This document shows positions 1-12,083 of a stretch of DNA of 64,000 nt, in pieces. The position numbers and the translations under genes are program-made. The DNA lies in NCBI GenBank assembly GCA_963921195.1, contig OY992537.1, forward strand, positions 80,396,535 to 80,460,534, given 5' to 3'. Source of the DNA: Pegoplata infirma (Eukaryota > Arthropoda > Insecta > Diptera > Anthomyiidae). Numbering within the stretch: the stretch's first letter is position 1; every line of letters begins with the position of its first letter. The notes beneath the pieces are model-generated. The model had not been told where the DNA came from. It saw only the letters and a program-made list of their open reading frames with translations, and ran no database searches.

Positions 1-945
1 TCATTTTTTCGTAAACTTTTTAAAATTATATTTATTTACACAAAAAGTTTGTCATTTTAACTCAACGCACAGTGGACGGTTTGTATGGAAAAGGCACGCA
101 TCAAAGCTTTTTGACACCAATAGGAATAAAGTAAATTTTTTTGGATTTAATTAATTCATTTATAAATAATGTTAATCCTTATGATTAAAAAACTTAGCTA
201 CTGTAACTTAAGTTGTATGTAACAAAATGAGATAAGTATTCATTTAAAACTACTTTAAGTCTGTTGCTGGACATTTTTTTTAAGAAACAGTATTGTTAAC
301 ATTGTCTATTTCATAAATGTTATTAGAAACTTTCCAACAAGTAAAAGTAAAAAGATATTTTTTTTTAAAACTACAAAAAACGTAACTGAATTTTTTTGTT
401 CTATATCCGATTGAAGTATTTTCCGTTTCTCTATTTTTTTTTTTTTTACAAAATCCTTGAGTAAATCATGTTATTTTTAAATTAAATAAAAATCTGTTCT
501 GCGATAATTGAAAAAGTTAGACAAATTTAAACTTTGTTGTTAGAAATGACATGAAGTATTGAAAAAAAAAAATACGAAAAGCGAAGCAAAGGAATAACAA
601 TATAATAAAAAAGGGGGAAAACTTAACAAAAAAAAAAAAAAACTCAAAGACAGAAAACAAACAAAAAGTTTTTTTTAGGAAACAAAACAATTGTTGTAGC
701 GATGACAAGGTTAAACAAAGGAAAAAATAAAGTGTAAGGCACAATAAGAGTTGCTTTAAGTTTAAAGAAAAAATAAGCAAGTCAAAAATTTTCATCCGGC
801 CTTGCCCAATTCATTGATATACTGCACAATGTAAAATAGAAAAATTTGCAAAAAAAAAAATTCAACGGAAAAAATTTTTGGTAAAAAAAATTCCGCGAAA
901 TTATTTTTTTTTTGTAAAAAATATGTCAGCACTCGGTATCCAATT
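1..945. other. AT-rich DNA, no gene seen
   Basis: This stretch is dominated by A and T homopolymer runs. The open frame on the minus strand at 517-795 translates to a Phe/Leu/Lys-rich low-complexity peptide, which is what poly-A/poly-T DNA produces, so I do not call it a gene. No terminal inverted repeat, tRNA or splice pattern is apparent. Confidence 0.6.
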
Positions 946-947
946 CT

Positions 948-1545
948 ATTACACCGTTCGATAGTTTATATTAAACATGGACCGGATAATATACGTCTGA
1001 ATGTAGAGGTCAAATAGAGTTAAACTGCATTTACAGGTTTCCATTTCGTGATCATGTTTCCTTTTAAAAGGACTTCAAAATTTTAAAGGATTGCATTTTG
1101 TAAAATATTTTTTAAATATTTTTTCTTGTCTTTTAATGTCGATACTGATGGCAAATGAAAGAGGAGGATCTTCGCTAAATTATTATTTTTTTTATTTTAT
1201 CATATCAGGACAAAGATTGTGAATAATATCCTTTCTAAACTTTATCAAAATATTGTTAATAAAATTTTAAATGATGTTGAAGGATAAAGTTTTGAAAAGA
1301 CATTACTTACCTCCTTTTCTACGGATATGTTAAAATAATAAAATTAGATGCGAGTCTTCTCTTTCATTTGCCATCACAAGTAGCATCCTAGGACAAGTAC
1401 ATATAAATAATATTTTACAAAAAAGATCACGAAATGAAAAACTGTAAACGCAGTTTTACTACATTTATTCTCTAGTTTCATACATTAATTTTCCAGTTCT
1501 TGTTTAACTATTTTTTGCTTTTTGTCAAATGGTGTAATCATAGGT
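948..1545. repeat. Foldback (inverted-repeat) element, ~0.6 kb
   Basis: The two halves are diverged inverted copies around a centre near 1250. Matching blocks include 'CATTTCGTGATC' (about 1044) against 'GATCACGAAATG' (about 1424), and 'GATGGCAAATGAAAGAG' (about 1148) against its complement near 1360. The outer edges share 'TTACACC' and its complement. There is no open frame. A non-autonomous DNA transposon or snap-back MITE is the simplest reading. Edges are approximate because no target duplication was identified. Confidence 0.6.
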
Positions 1546-1762
1546 CAATCAGTAGCCGATTTGTATTTTTAGGTTAGGTGGAATGTACCAACATTTTGGA
1601 AGCGTCCTTTAAAATTCGAAGCTTGTTCCTCTACTCAAATTTTTTTTTACTCATAACTTCCTAAAAAAATTTAGATTATTTTTCCAATCCAATCCCAATT
1701 TATCTGAGAAGTACCATCTTACAGTATTGAAAACTTCTCGATTCTAAAAAAATTCTAGCGAT

Positions 1763-2757
1763 GCACAGTGGCCGAAATGGCCAATCTAGCGGCGCTTCAT
1801 TCGGAAATGTATAATAATAAAGACTAATGCTAATTTGCGATTATAAAATTTATAAAGAATTAATTTTTAAACAATATTTATTTATTTTTATGTATTTTGG
1901 GAAATTTATGTGAATATTGGGAGGGTGGTTTGTATGAGGCCTAGAAATTAAAATGGTCCGATTCCGTTAAAATTTAGAGCGATTGTTTATGAATATAAAA
2001 AACATTTATCGGTCGAATTTCCAGAGGATATGTTGAATACTATTGTTGGGGGTATTTAAGTAAAACTTGAAGGGGACATTTACATGGGGGCTATGGGTTA
2101 ACATGGATTGATTTTGTCAAAATTTAATAGGTTTTGTTCTTGCGATAAAAGAAACTTAAATTTCAAATATCAGCCAAATCGATTGAAAATTGTGGTCTGT
2201 ATCGCGTTTATAATGTTTATTTGGACAGGCAGATGGACCCAAAAAACCGAACAACTTGCGCGAACTAGCACGCCATACTGAAACGTCACAACAAAAATAA
2301 CCCAAAATAATAAACAAAACAGGAATTGGACCGAATACGATCGAATTTCAAAAGTTGCAGTCCATGAAACTATAGTTTATATCACAAATGTAAACTTCTA
2401 TAATGAACTAATAATAAACTAGATACACACAGGCCACAACCATTTATTTTTTAGTTAAAACATACTTTTTACTTTCAATTAAAACTTTTTGGCTCAAAAT
2501 GTATAAAAAATTGACTTAAAAGTGTCAAGAAAAACTCACTGAGCAATTAGGCCCCAAATTCCTTTAATACACTTGCTGTAGAAAATGTATATTTGATAGC
2601 TTACAGCTGTGCGAATATTAAGAGAAAAACAAAAGTGAAAACGTTAATTTTCTCTGTAAAGTATAGGTAATCGATACAGTGCAAAGCATTTATCAGTTTT
2701 AATTTTTTAATTTAGACTAAAACGCCGCTAGATCAGTGATTTGGCCACAGTGCGATG
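1763..2757. repeat. Dispersed repeat bounded by inverted 'CACAGTGGCC...TCTAGCGGCG' ends
   Basis: The left end (about 1763-1795) reads CACAGTGGCC followed by ATCTAGCGGCG; the right end near 2720-2752 carries the same blocks inverted. The interior, read on the minus strand, has the 'CCCCCATGTAAATG...CCCC' and 'TTTGGCTGATATTTGAAAT' style that I recall from dispersed fly repeats (recollection, not a search). The DNA before it (about 1600-1700) resembles the arm of the foldback at 17356-18714. No coding capacity is seen. Confidence 0.45.
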
Positions 2758-2952
2758 TCCTTCTGTCTCTCCGCCTGTCTGTAGAAGACTCGAAACAGTC
2801 CAAACCAATACAGCTAGACCCCTGAAGTATGGTACAAATAAGTCTTGTGGTCCCACAATATGTTCGTTCAAAAATGGGAAAAATCGGACCAAAAATGGGA
2901 AAAATCCCCTTGTTCATTCAGCAACGAAAATGGACCTCCGTTAAATTTTTTT

Positions 2953-3330
2953 TCGAATCATACTATTTATAAAAGTTTCCGCCGCCATATTTGATTCACC
3001 ATTTTGAATTTTGTATTTTTAAGCATTGAATTGGAGTTAGCGGCTATAAAACCTTTTAGCTACAAATTTCCTTTTAAATCGCATCACTTTTACAAATTTT
3101 CGAAAAGGGGAAAAGTCCACCTTGTTCATTTTTGAATCTTACTATTTATAAAAGTTTCCGCCGCCATATTGAATTCGCCATTTTAAATTTTGTAATTTTA
3201 AGCATTGAATTAGAGTCAGCGGCTTTAAAACCTTTTAGCTACAAATTTTCTTTTGAATCGCATTACTTTTACAAATTTTCGAAAACATGTTGGATTCTCC
3301 ATTTTGAATTTTGAGCTCATTTTTGAAATC
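2953..3330 (+). repeat. Tandem duplication, ~178-bp unit, two copies plus a partial third
   Basis: Copies begin near 2955 and 3134, and a partial third near 3286. Shared blocks are 'AAAAGTTTCCGCCGCCATAT', 'AAGCATTGAATT', 'AAACCTTTTAGCTACAAATTT' and 'CTTTTACAAATTTTCGAAAA'. The copies differ by scattered substitutions, so the duplication is not recent. Short open frames inside are by-products of the duplication. Confidence 0.75.
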
Positions 3331-3562
3331 GTCCAAGATGAATCGTTCCAGACCGGTACTTCGCTGAGTTACAAACGGAATGACGAAATTATATATCTAC
3401 CTCCAATTATAAGAGGAGGACATAAAAATAAAAAGATTCACAATAAATAAAATCCAATCATACAATAAGTAAAACTGATTTTATTTTTACTACTAAAAGT
3501 CTCTTTAAAAAGTCTACGAATCTTACCCGTGGTTCGGATCTCTTGATTTTGGTACAATTTAC

Positions 3563-4760
3563 GGGGGGGGGGGGGGTGAAATAAAGCCATAGGCAATAAG
3601 GCCATATGGCCTTATTTCCCAATGAGTTGAGAAATAAAGCCATATGGCCTTATTACCAACCACTGTTGGAAATAAAGCCATATATGGCTTTATTACTCAT
3701 TTGAAAATTTATAAAAGTATTCGTCATTAATTTCCGGAGAGTGTAGGGGAAAATGTGGAAAAATGTTTCCACTAAAATCCTGCTACCCAAAAAAAAAAAA
3801 TATTTAGCGAAGCCGCTAAATTAATTTATGGAGTTTGTAATCCTTACACAGAAAAACTTTTTTGTTAAACAATCTTTAAATTAAAAATCCTGCTAACAAA
3901 AAAATGGTGCCTCTAGGCCCCTCTGAGTTCAGAGGTTCCTGGAATGTGGGTTTTTAATTTAAAGAAAGTTAAACAAAAAAGTCAAGGTCTTATCGCCCAA
4001 AACCGTAAATGTCATATCGCCCAAGCTGCGACATATATCCCAAAATGATAGGTTTAAAAATGTTATTTCTCCCAAAACAAAATTGTTACGACTTCTATGA
4101 TTTGTTTTCTTGTAATAAAGGTTTTCTGCGTAGCCGGCCTTCGGCCGGGCTTAGGGATTACAAACTCCATGCATTAAACCCACCCTCTCTGCAAACCAAA
4201 GCTATTTTGGTTATCAGGCCTTTTTTAGGCATAACAAATTTGATAGCGCAAAGGCCTGCTACCCTAGAAAACTTTATTTTGCGGAGAGGGTGGGTTTAAT
4301 GCATGGATTTTGTAATCCCTAAGCCCGGCCGAAGGCCGGCTACACAGAAAAACTTTTTTTGTTAAACAATCTTTAAATTAAAAACCCTGCCAATAAAAAA
4401 TTGGTGCCTCTAGACCCCTCTAAGTTCCGAGGTTCATAGTATATGTGTTTTTTTAATTTAAAGATAGTCAAAAAATTTTTTTTTCTGCGTAGCCGGCCTT
4501 CGGCCGGGCTTAGGGATTACAAACTTCATAAATTAATTTAGCGGCTTCGCTAAATAATTTTTTTTTTTGGGTAGCAGGATTTACGGGGAAATATATTTCC
4601 ACATTTTCAACTGATATGGCTTTATTTCTACTTTAGTTGCAAAATCAATATGACTTTATTTCTCAATCGTGTTGGTAATAAAGCCATATGGCCTTATTTC
4701 CCATTGAATTGAGAAATAAGGCCATATGGCCTTATTGCCTATGGCTTTATTTCACCCCCC
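3563..4760. mobile_element. Foldback transposon with GGCCATATGGCC palindromes
   Basis: The left end is a run of 14 G followed by TGAAATAAAGCCATAGGCAA; the right end is the inverted form ending in 6 C. The element is flanked by the 8-bp direct repeat CAATTTAC (3555-3562 and 4761-4768), which I read as a target-site duplication. The terminal regions contain several copies of AATAAGGCCATATGGCCTTATT-like palindromes. No transposase-like frame is present, so it is non-autonomous. An 8-bp duplication suggests the hAT superfamily, though this target does not fit the usual nTnnnnAn preference. Confidence 0.7.
4123..4350. repeat. Internal long hairpin with GC-rich stem
   Basis: Arms 4123-4190 and about 4277-4350 are inverted copies: TGCGTAGCCGGCCTTCGGCC, then GGGCTTAGGGATTACAAA, then TGCATTAAACCCACCCTCTC. 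A third, unpaired copy of the GCCGGCCTTCGGCC block lies near 4490. It sits in the middle of the 3563-4760 foldback, so the element contains nested inverted repeats. The short plus-strand open frame at 4009-4299 reads through the hairpin and is not supported as a gene. Confidence 0.7.
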
Positions 4761-4768
4761 CAATTTAC

Positions 4769-5889
4769 ACATCCTCCTAAGAATTGCCACAAGTGTTTCA
4801 ATATTAATATCTGTTTTTTTTTTCATTTCCTATAAGTATTGCATAAAAGCTCTTAAAACAATAACTTTTTATTTCTAATTTTATATTTTTTTAAATAAAA
4901 GATTTTAAAAGATTTAAATATATTTACTTTATTTAACATAAAAGGTTACAATTTTCTTTCATATCGAATTTAATTTAATTATTTTTATAAAGATTTTTTT
5001 ATTTCTAAATAACAAAAGATGTTAACATTTAAAATAATTAAAAAAACAAAATAAACAAAAAAAAAAAACCTCAAGACTTATAAATTTAATTTTGAATTAA
5101 AAAAAGATGAAAAAAAAAGTTTTATTATTTAAAAATTAAATATATTGAATAATTACAATTAGCACTTAATAAAAATAAATAAATATTGTAGCATTTATGG
5201 AAATAATAAATAAATACTTTTGAATATAAGATTACAAAAAAAAAGTAAAAAATAAAAAAATAAAAAAAATATTAAAAAACATAGATGTAAAAAACTATAG
5301 ACTTTTAGCAGCACCAAAAATGCAATGTAATGTATACCAAAATAATTTAAAATTTTAGAAAATATTTTTACTAAGGTTGTATATAAATAATATTTAATAT
5401 AATTTTGATAAAAAAACAAACAATAAGTTCAAATTTTTTAAAAAGTTAATGAAAGCTGTTGAAGTTTAATTTTCGTTATTTTTTTTTAAATACTTACGGG
5501 ATTTTTCTATAAAAAAAAATAAATTTTATGTTAATTTTATAATTTTACAAATTTTGAAGTAACAAACATATTTATCGGATTTCAACTATTCAAGAAGGAT
5601 TCAACTCAAACGATTGCCATTTTGTTTACCAATGCACTCATAAAAAATATATACTTAAAAAGTGCGTTTTTTGAGGTAAATGCAAATTTTGGGGCATTTT
5701 GTGCAACTTTTTTTAATTTTGAGAATTTTTTTTAAGCCCATACAAAACCTCAAAGAACAAAAAGAAGATATTGACCGATTCCAAATAAAAATGTTCAGGC
5801 ATGATCTAGCTTTAGCCAGTACTACGTAATCGCCAAAGGGAAAATTTGTTTACCAATAAAAAAATAAGTAGGAAGTATAGGTGTTAGGG
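4769..5889. other. AT-rich DNA, no gene seen
   Basis: Long A/T runs with short frames encoding Phe/Tyr/Leu-rich peptides on the minus strand (5195-5419), typical of low-complexity DNA. No repeat boundary or RNA gene could be supported. Confidence 0.55.
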
Positions 5890-5891
5890 TA

Positions 5892-6636
5892 GGCTGACCA
5901 TTCGTACTGATTTGATCAGTACATGTACTGATTTTTGATCACGTGTACTGATCAAAAAACGTTGTACTGATTTGTACTGATTTTTTGTACTGATTGTAAT
6001 GATTTTTGAACATTTCAACATAAAAAATAATTATAAGTCATAAATTTATATGAAAATGCGCATAGAATCTTTGAGGTTTTCTATAATGAAACGTTCAATG
6101 GGCCAAATGATTCCAAATGATTCTAAGATCATAGATGAGGTAATGTCATCAGAGCTTATTCAAAACAGCGCTCAGAAAATAAGGGCCCTTAAAAAAACAC
6201 GTGTTTATTAGCTGTGTTTTCTTGCAGGAAAAGTTGTCAAAACTTACGGAAAAAGTCTTCAAAATCTTCGGTATTTTCTTATTCTCAAAACCTTTGGAAT
6301 TTTGTTATATTTTCTGCACTGAAACGATCAAAACTTTCAAATAAAGCCGTTAGAGTCAAATAAATTTTCTGCAAAATAACGACAACAGTTGCTTTTTGCA
6401 GTTGTTTTTTAACATTTGTTTTTTGCAGTTGTTTTTTATCATTTGTTTTTTTGCAGTTGTTTTTAACAGTTGTTTTTACTCAAAATACTTGGGGTAAAGT
6501 TAGTTTAACAGAAATATTTTTAGTGTTGAAAAAACATCAGTGTTCTCTCATAGAAAAACATTTTAGAGATTTATTTCTAGAAAAAAACATAAAAACTTGG
6601 GCGTTCTGATTTAAGCTCTGAAAAAAATGGTCATCC
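5892..6636. mobile_element. TA-flanked non-autonomous element with GGNTGACCATT ends
   Basis: The left end GGCTGACCATT (5892) is mirrored by AATGGTCATCC (ending 6636), and both ends abut TA (5890-5891 and 6637-6638). The left part has clustered GTACTGAT motifs; further in are degenerate 'TTTTTGCAGTTG' repeats (about 6390-6475). No open frame is present. A TA target duplication is typical of Tc1/mariner-type elements, so this is probably a mariner-like MITE. Confidence 0.65.
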
Positions 6637-7490
6637 TAGGTTGGTGTCAAATTTTTTGCATCATAACTATTATTAGGTCACAGATCACGACAATGAATAA
6701 AAAATTAAAACTACGTCGTCAAAAGTTTAAAGTCAAGTTAAATAAACCAATTGTTGGTTTAGTCAACTTGACTTTTGATTTTAGTGATCTGCCAAAAGGG
6801 TTGTTTGTTTTCAGTTGCATCAACTCAAAATTCAGTTGCTTTTACTATAACACTAGTTTACACCACATTTTGAATTTGTTTGATCCACGACATTTTGAAT
6901 TTGTTATCCATGTGTCCAGGTTAATATTCCATGTAATTTCTTCCTCTTTAGTTAATAACAAAAACCTATATTTTCGGCAGATTTTTCTAAAATGGATATT
7001 TTTACTAAAATGTCTGTTATTCAGTTTTGGAAAAGAACAGAAATTTTATTGTGCTTTTAATGACTCCGGTTGTTGAATTTCAAAATATTTTTGAACATAT
7101 TTTTAGCAGATTATAATTTAAAAAAAAAAAAAAGTATTCTAGTTTTCATGAAATAAAGTTTTCTAAAACAAAAATTTCTCTGCTGATTTCATTTAGATAA
7201 ACATGACCGATTTTCAGCAAACCATATCTGCTAAAATCAGCAGATTCCTCATATGGCTCAAAATGGGTGTATTTTCAGCGGAATTCAAAGAAATTCAGAT
7301 TGGACAGCGAATTTATTTTAAGTTTTTTTTTTTCTAAAATTTTTAAAACAATTTACTTTTTTCCTGAATTTCGTCAAAATTGAATTTCTAAAATTTTTAG
7401 TACAATTTACTTTTTTCCTGAATTTCGGCAAAATTGAGACAAAATTGTCGATATGTTGATTAATAGCTTCTAAGGCGATAATCAGATTAT
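6637..7490. repeat. Old repeat fragments, including a hairpin and a dispersed segment
   Basis: A hairpin at about 6673-6792 pairs AGATCACGAC/CAAAAGT and CAAGTTAAATAAACCA with their complements. The segment at about 6960-7280 ('TTTTTACTAAAATGTCTGT', 'TCAAAATATTTTTGAACATA', 'CTGCTAAAATCAGCAGAT') has related sequences at 46690-46900 and 8640-9160, so it is a dispersed repeat. The 149-residue open frame at 6627-7076 spans these repeats and has no recognisable domain. Confidence 0.45.
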
Positions 7491-7492
7491 AC

Positions 7493-10400
7493 ACACTCAA
7501 AATATTTTGTAAATAAAAACAAAAGAAAAAGACTTTAAAACATATCCCAGTAATTTTTTCCTTGTTTTAACAAACAGCAACATTTATTTTTTAATGTTCA
7601 TAAAATTTTCTAAAAAAAAATAACATTAAAAATATAAAAATTCTGTTTTTTAAATTCTTTTTACCGACAAATTAGAAAAAAATAACAGACGAAACATTAA
7701 AAATTAATGATTTCGTACAATTTTTCTATTAATTTATTTTTTAAAAAATTTGAATAAAATTTTGGGAAATCGTTTCCGCAATCAACTACATTCTACTCAT
7801 TGTGCTAAAGCCACTTGATACAAATATGTTATTATATATCTATAAATAATTTATTAAATTTGTTTCTCCAAAAAAATTAACCCACACAGGTAGGTGAAAA
7901 CTAATGATTTCTCTTTAAAAAAAGCCAACAATTTAGAAAAAAATTTCGTACATATATTATTAAAAATTAAAGAAGAATCACTTGCCTTTACTTACAGAAC
8001 AAAAATAAATTACTTTAAGAATTGAATGATAATGAAAATCTTTATTTTTTATGTAGTTATTTTTGAAACAACGCACAAAAGTATTCATTAAAAAATACTG
8101 AATTTTTTTCTTTAAAAAAAAAAAAAAAAACGTAAAACTTTTAAAATTAACTACAAACAGTTAGTTAATTTCGGTGCACAGAGTCGTGGATAGCAATGTT
8201 TTTTTTTCAATTTGTTAACTAGTGTAATCGTCTGTAACAACTAAATTTTGCGGTTGTTTAAACCAGGGTTGGCAACCGAAACGAATAACGATATTGGCAA
8301 CGGTATTGGTATTACATATTTTTTAAATCGGTAACGGTAAAGGTAACGGTATTTTCGATTATTTAGGTAACGGTTAACCGTTACCGAAACAAATATACCG
8401 GTACATACCGGTATTCTGAATAAAATTTACCCAAAATGTTAAAAGGTCACAAATTTAAAAAAAAAAAATCGTAAAAAATCAAAAATTTATTTAATAAAAT
8501 TAAAAAAACAGATAAATTTAGAGCATTTGCAACATATAATTATAAAGAAGTAGTTAATACAATTAATTAACTCAGAATTTAATTAAAATGTTCATGGAAT
8601 ATTGTAATTAAACAAATAAATAATTGATTTTTTACGTGTTTATTAGATGTTTCTGCGCAACCAGCAGAATTATCACCCATTTTGACCCATTTAAGAAATC
8701 TGCCGATTTTAGCTGACGCGGTTTGCTAAATTTCTGTCTGGCTAAAGCAGGTAGAGTCTGCAGAAAAATCTGTCAAGGCCGCCGATAAATCTGCTGATTT
8801 ATGTTGAAAAATCTTCTGATTTCAGATAAACAGCCTGAACATATAACTTGTATTGTATTTAAGTAAAAAATACGTTTTTTTTTGTTAAAAACTGTTCTAA
8901 AAGAAACTTTTAAAATTTTTTAATTTTTTTCAAGAGAATTTTCTACAAACAGGACAATTTCTGTAAAATTATTAAAATAGTCTGCTGAGTTTTTCACATT
9001 TGAAAAATTTTTAGATTTAATCGTTTAAATTAGACAAAAAATAAAATGCCAACAAAAATTGTTTGTAAAATTACAAAACGATCTGCTAAAATTTGAACAA
9101 AAATATTTTTTTTAAATCTGCGAACAGAGTCAGTAAAAATACAGGCAAGCGTCTGTTATTTTTTTAAAACTTAATTTCCTTCAGACTGTACGACTTGGGC
9201 TCATTATATATTTAACTCTTGAGAACCATCTCTCCACGCTTACCTGCGTCGATGACAACGCCAAAAATACTTGAGCGATTCAGGTCTGTCACTTTTATAT
9301 TCCCACTGAAAAATGATTACATTACGTGGCACTCACTTCTCTCTTCAGAAATTTTTAGGTAAATTGCGAATGTGATCATTGGTTGGACCGATTTCCACAT
9401 AATTTAGTAAATTGCGAATGTTATCATTGGTTGGACAAATTTTTCATTGTTTCTAATCAAATTACAATCTGATTTAAAAATATTTTACTTTGTTTTTTAT
9501 CTGCAAAAAAAATTAAATAAGTAATTTTAAGACAACCGAAACAAAACCGATATAATACCGGTACAAATCCGAATAAAGGTAATGGTTTTTAGTCGGTAAC
9601 GGTATTAAAATTTTTTTATTTCGGTATTGGTATCGGTAACGGTAGTTTAATTGGTAACGGTATTGAAAGAGTAACTGTAGCCAACACTGGTTTAAACTAA
9701 AAACCAGTTATATAAACCGAAATCAGTCGTTTCTATTGATAATCAATTGTTGCAAATGCTACACTCAAAAAATTATGTCATTAACTCTTTGCAGTTTATT
9801 TAAAAAGTTTTACGTTTTGTCGTTTTTAAAAGAAAAAACATTTGTTCAATGTTCAGTTTATTTAAATCACTATTTCAGTTCTTTGTTTTAAAAATAACAA
9901 CAACAAAAATAAGGACTTTTATTGACATTCAATTTTTAAGGTCGTTTATTTTTTTTTTTGTAAGTAAAAAAAATTAGTGATTCTTAATTTTATAACGATT
10001 CGTGTACGGTTTTTTAAATTATTGTCATTTTTTTAAAAAGAAATCACTAGTTTTTACCTATTTGTGTGGGTTATTTTTTTGTAGACCAAAATTCAAAAAA
10101 TTATTTATAGAAATTTAAAAACATGTTTGTATCAAGTGACTTTGGCATGATTTAATAGGTAGAGTGTCTGGCCAGAATGTAGTTGATTGCGGCATCGAGT
10201 TTCCAAAAATTTTTTAAAATAATATTCAATTTAAAAATTTTAAAAATAACCTACGAAATCATTAATTGTTAATGTTTTCGTATGTATTTTTTTTTTTTTT
10301 TTTTGAATTTGTTCAAGCATTAATTTTTTATGTTTTCGTAGGTTATATTTTCAAATTTGTTGGTAAAAAAAAGTGACATTATTTTTTTAATGTTAAATAT

Positions 10401-10541
10401 TATTTATTTTAGAAAATTTTATTAACAGTAAAAAATAAATGTTGATGTTTGTTAAAACAAATGAATAATTACTGAGATGGTTTTCAAATGTTTTATCACT
10501 TGTTTTAAATATTTTTGCCTACAAAATATTTTGAGTGTTCA
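7493..10541. mobile_element. Large foldback element with 'CACTCAAAATATTTTGTA' ends
   Basis: Left end CACTCAAAATATTTTGTA (7493) and its complement at the right end (10541) bound two diverged arms of ~0.7-0.8 kb. Matching blocks include 'TTTTAACAAACA...CAACATTTATTTTTTA' and 'CAATCAACTACATTCT...' against 'AGAATGTAGTTGATTGCG'. The loop region was later hit by the hAT element at 8264-9689. Its termini resemble those of the MITEs at 36935-37336 and 41267-41431. No coding sequence is seen. Confidence 0.65.
8264..9689. mobile_element. Non-autonomous hAT-type element (8-bp TSD GTTTAAAC)
   Basis: Ends are CAGGGTTGGCAAC at the left and the imperfect complement GTAGCCAACACTG at the right. The flanks are perfect 8-bp direct repeats GTTTAAAC (8256-8263 and 9690-9697). 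The end motif fits the hAT YARNG start, and the target fits the hAT preference nTnnnnAn / GTnnnnAC. Both subterminal regions carry dense GGTAACGGT / ACCGTTACC motifs (about 8280-8400 and 9590-9670), plausible transposase-binding repeats. The interior (8640-9170) holds older repeat DNA and no transposase frame. It lies in the apex of the 7493-10541 foldback. Confidence 0.85.
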
Positions 10542-11865
10542 AACGAATTTTGGCTGGATCATCTAAATTTCAATTGGAAATTATAAAATTGTTTTTCTGT
10601 GTGAGCAATGTACTAGTTCGGAGATTGGAAAAAAAGGACCAGAGTGGAAATTTCTCTCTTGAAGAACTGAAAAAAATAATGACCTATTTTCCGGGAAACA
10701 CTGGTGTAGGGTCTTGACCGACTATATTTTTCTTATTTGTATCATTTCAACTGCTCCGAAATCCTAAACTCAAACTCAATAGTTCATGTTTTAAAAAAAA
10801 TAACAAAAAAACATGATTTGTTTTTTTACTTTTTATAAAAATATACGAATATAAAATATAAATTTTAATTTAAAAATATTGTTTTTTTTTTTTAATATTA
10901 AAATATTATTTTTAAATCTATAAATATTTACAATCACACTCACAAATAAAAAAAACAAACATTGTATAGATATTCAGTAAATTTAATATTTAGCAATAAC
11001 AAAAATAGTTTTAATTCTAAATATTTAAGATCTGTTATAATGTACTTATTTAGGTAATACACAAATTAGTAAAATAAAAATAACAATGAATACATTAAAC
11101 TATATGTAAAATTTAAAAATTCATAAACATAAAGTTAGAAAAAAATATATAATTACGAATAAAATCATATATTTTATAAGTTTCAATACAATTGTAAGCA
11201 ATTATGTAAATTATTGTAATAAAATAATAATAATAAAAAAAAACTATACAAATAAAATTAAATTAGTTTTTAAAAATTAAAATATAAGAACTAAAAATAA
11301 AAAAAAAATAAAGAATGAAAATTAATATTTAATGAAAAATTTAAAAAAATATGTTTTTATTTAAAGAATTATATGTTTAATAAGTACTCGTATGGTAAGT
11401 ATAAAAATTACACTACTCTACAAAAATCATTTTTTTTTTGCACAGACTTAAGTACATTTTCTAAAGTATTTTGGCCTCCTTAACACGAACTTGTCATCAG
11501 AAAAATTTTATCGAATCATCTTCTCGAGATAAAGGCATTTTAATTTTTTTGCGGACCAAGCCCTCAAAACATAAATTTTTTTTTAATATGGGAAAAGTGT
11601 ATGTTGAATTACCTATCTTTTTCAAGAAACCCAGAGTCGATACGATCAAGGATACCATCAGGTCACTACAAAAAAGTTTAAAATGTCCTTTTTTGGTTAC
11701 GTTCTTATAAATATCCGAAATTTGCAAGAAACTTCCTGTTCAAAAAAGATATGTAAAGTAGACACTCCAATAAAGAGAACATGGGGTAAAATCCAAAATC
11801 CAAATATTTGCAAAAGAATTCAAAAATTTTGAACCAATTTTTATGGTTTTCTGTTAAAATTAAAA
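10542..11865. other. AT-rich DNA, no gene seen
   Basis: Mostly A/T runs. The open frames at 11471-11710 (plus) and 11497-11727 (minus) overlap each other and show no family features. Nothing else supported. Confidence 0.5.
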
Positions 11866-11984
11866 ACTAAAAAAAAATTGTCAAATTACTAGGAAAATTC
11901 TCGTAATCCCATTCTACAAATATTTGACAGTTTTCCTTGTTTTTTAACAAATCGAAATTTACATTTTTTTTTGTAATTTTACAA

Positions 11985-12082
11985 ATTTATAAGATAATTT
12001 TATAAAAAAAAATCTAGTTAATTCAGGAGAATTCCTTGTAATTTTAATTGCGCCAAAAAAACTGTAAATTTACAATTTTATT
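11985..12082. repeat. Left part of an older dispersed repeat split by a retrotransposon
   Basis: The text 'TATAAGATAATTTTATAAAA ... TTGCGCCAAAAAA.CTGTAAATTT' also occurs at 54700-54780. Here the match stops at 12082 and resumes at 15051 after the retrotransposon. The last 12 bases, TACAATTTTATT (12071-12082), are duplicated at 15051-15062. Confidence 0.75.
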
Positions 12083-12083
12083 A

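Noticed and set aside
517..795. 92-residue hydrophobic minus-strand frame
   Set aside because: It arises from poly-A and A/G-rich runs; no coding signature.
3563..3576. G14 run as a sequencing artefact or G-quadruplex site
   Set aside because: It is the terminal homopolymer of an element with a matching C run at the other end; length may be unreliable, but nothing supports a regulatory role.
6627..7076. 149-residue plus-strand frame
   Set aside because: It crosses a hairpin and a dispersed repeat fragment, starts at the edge of the TA-flanked element and has no recognisable domain.
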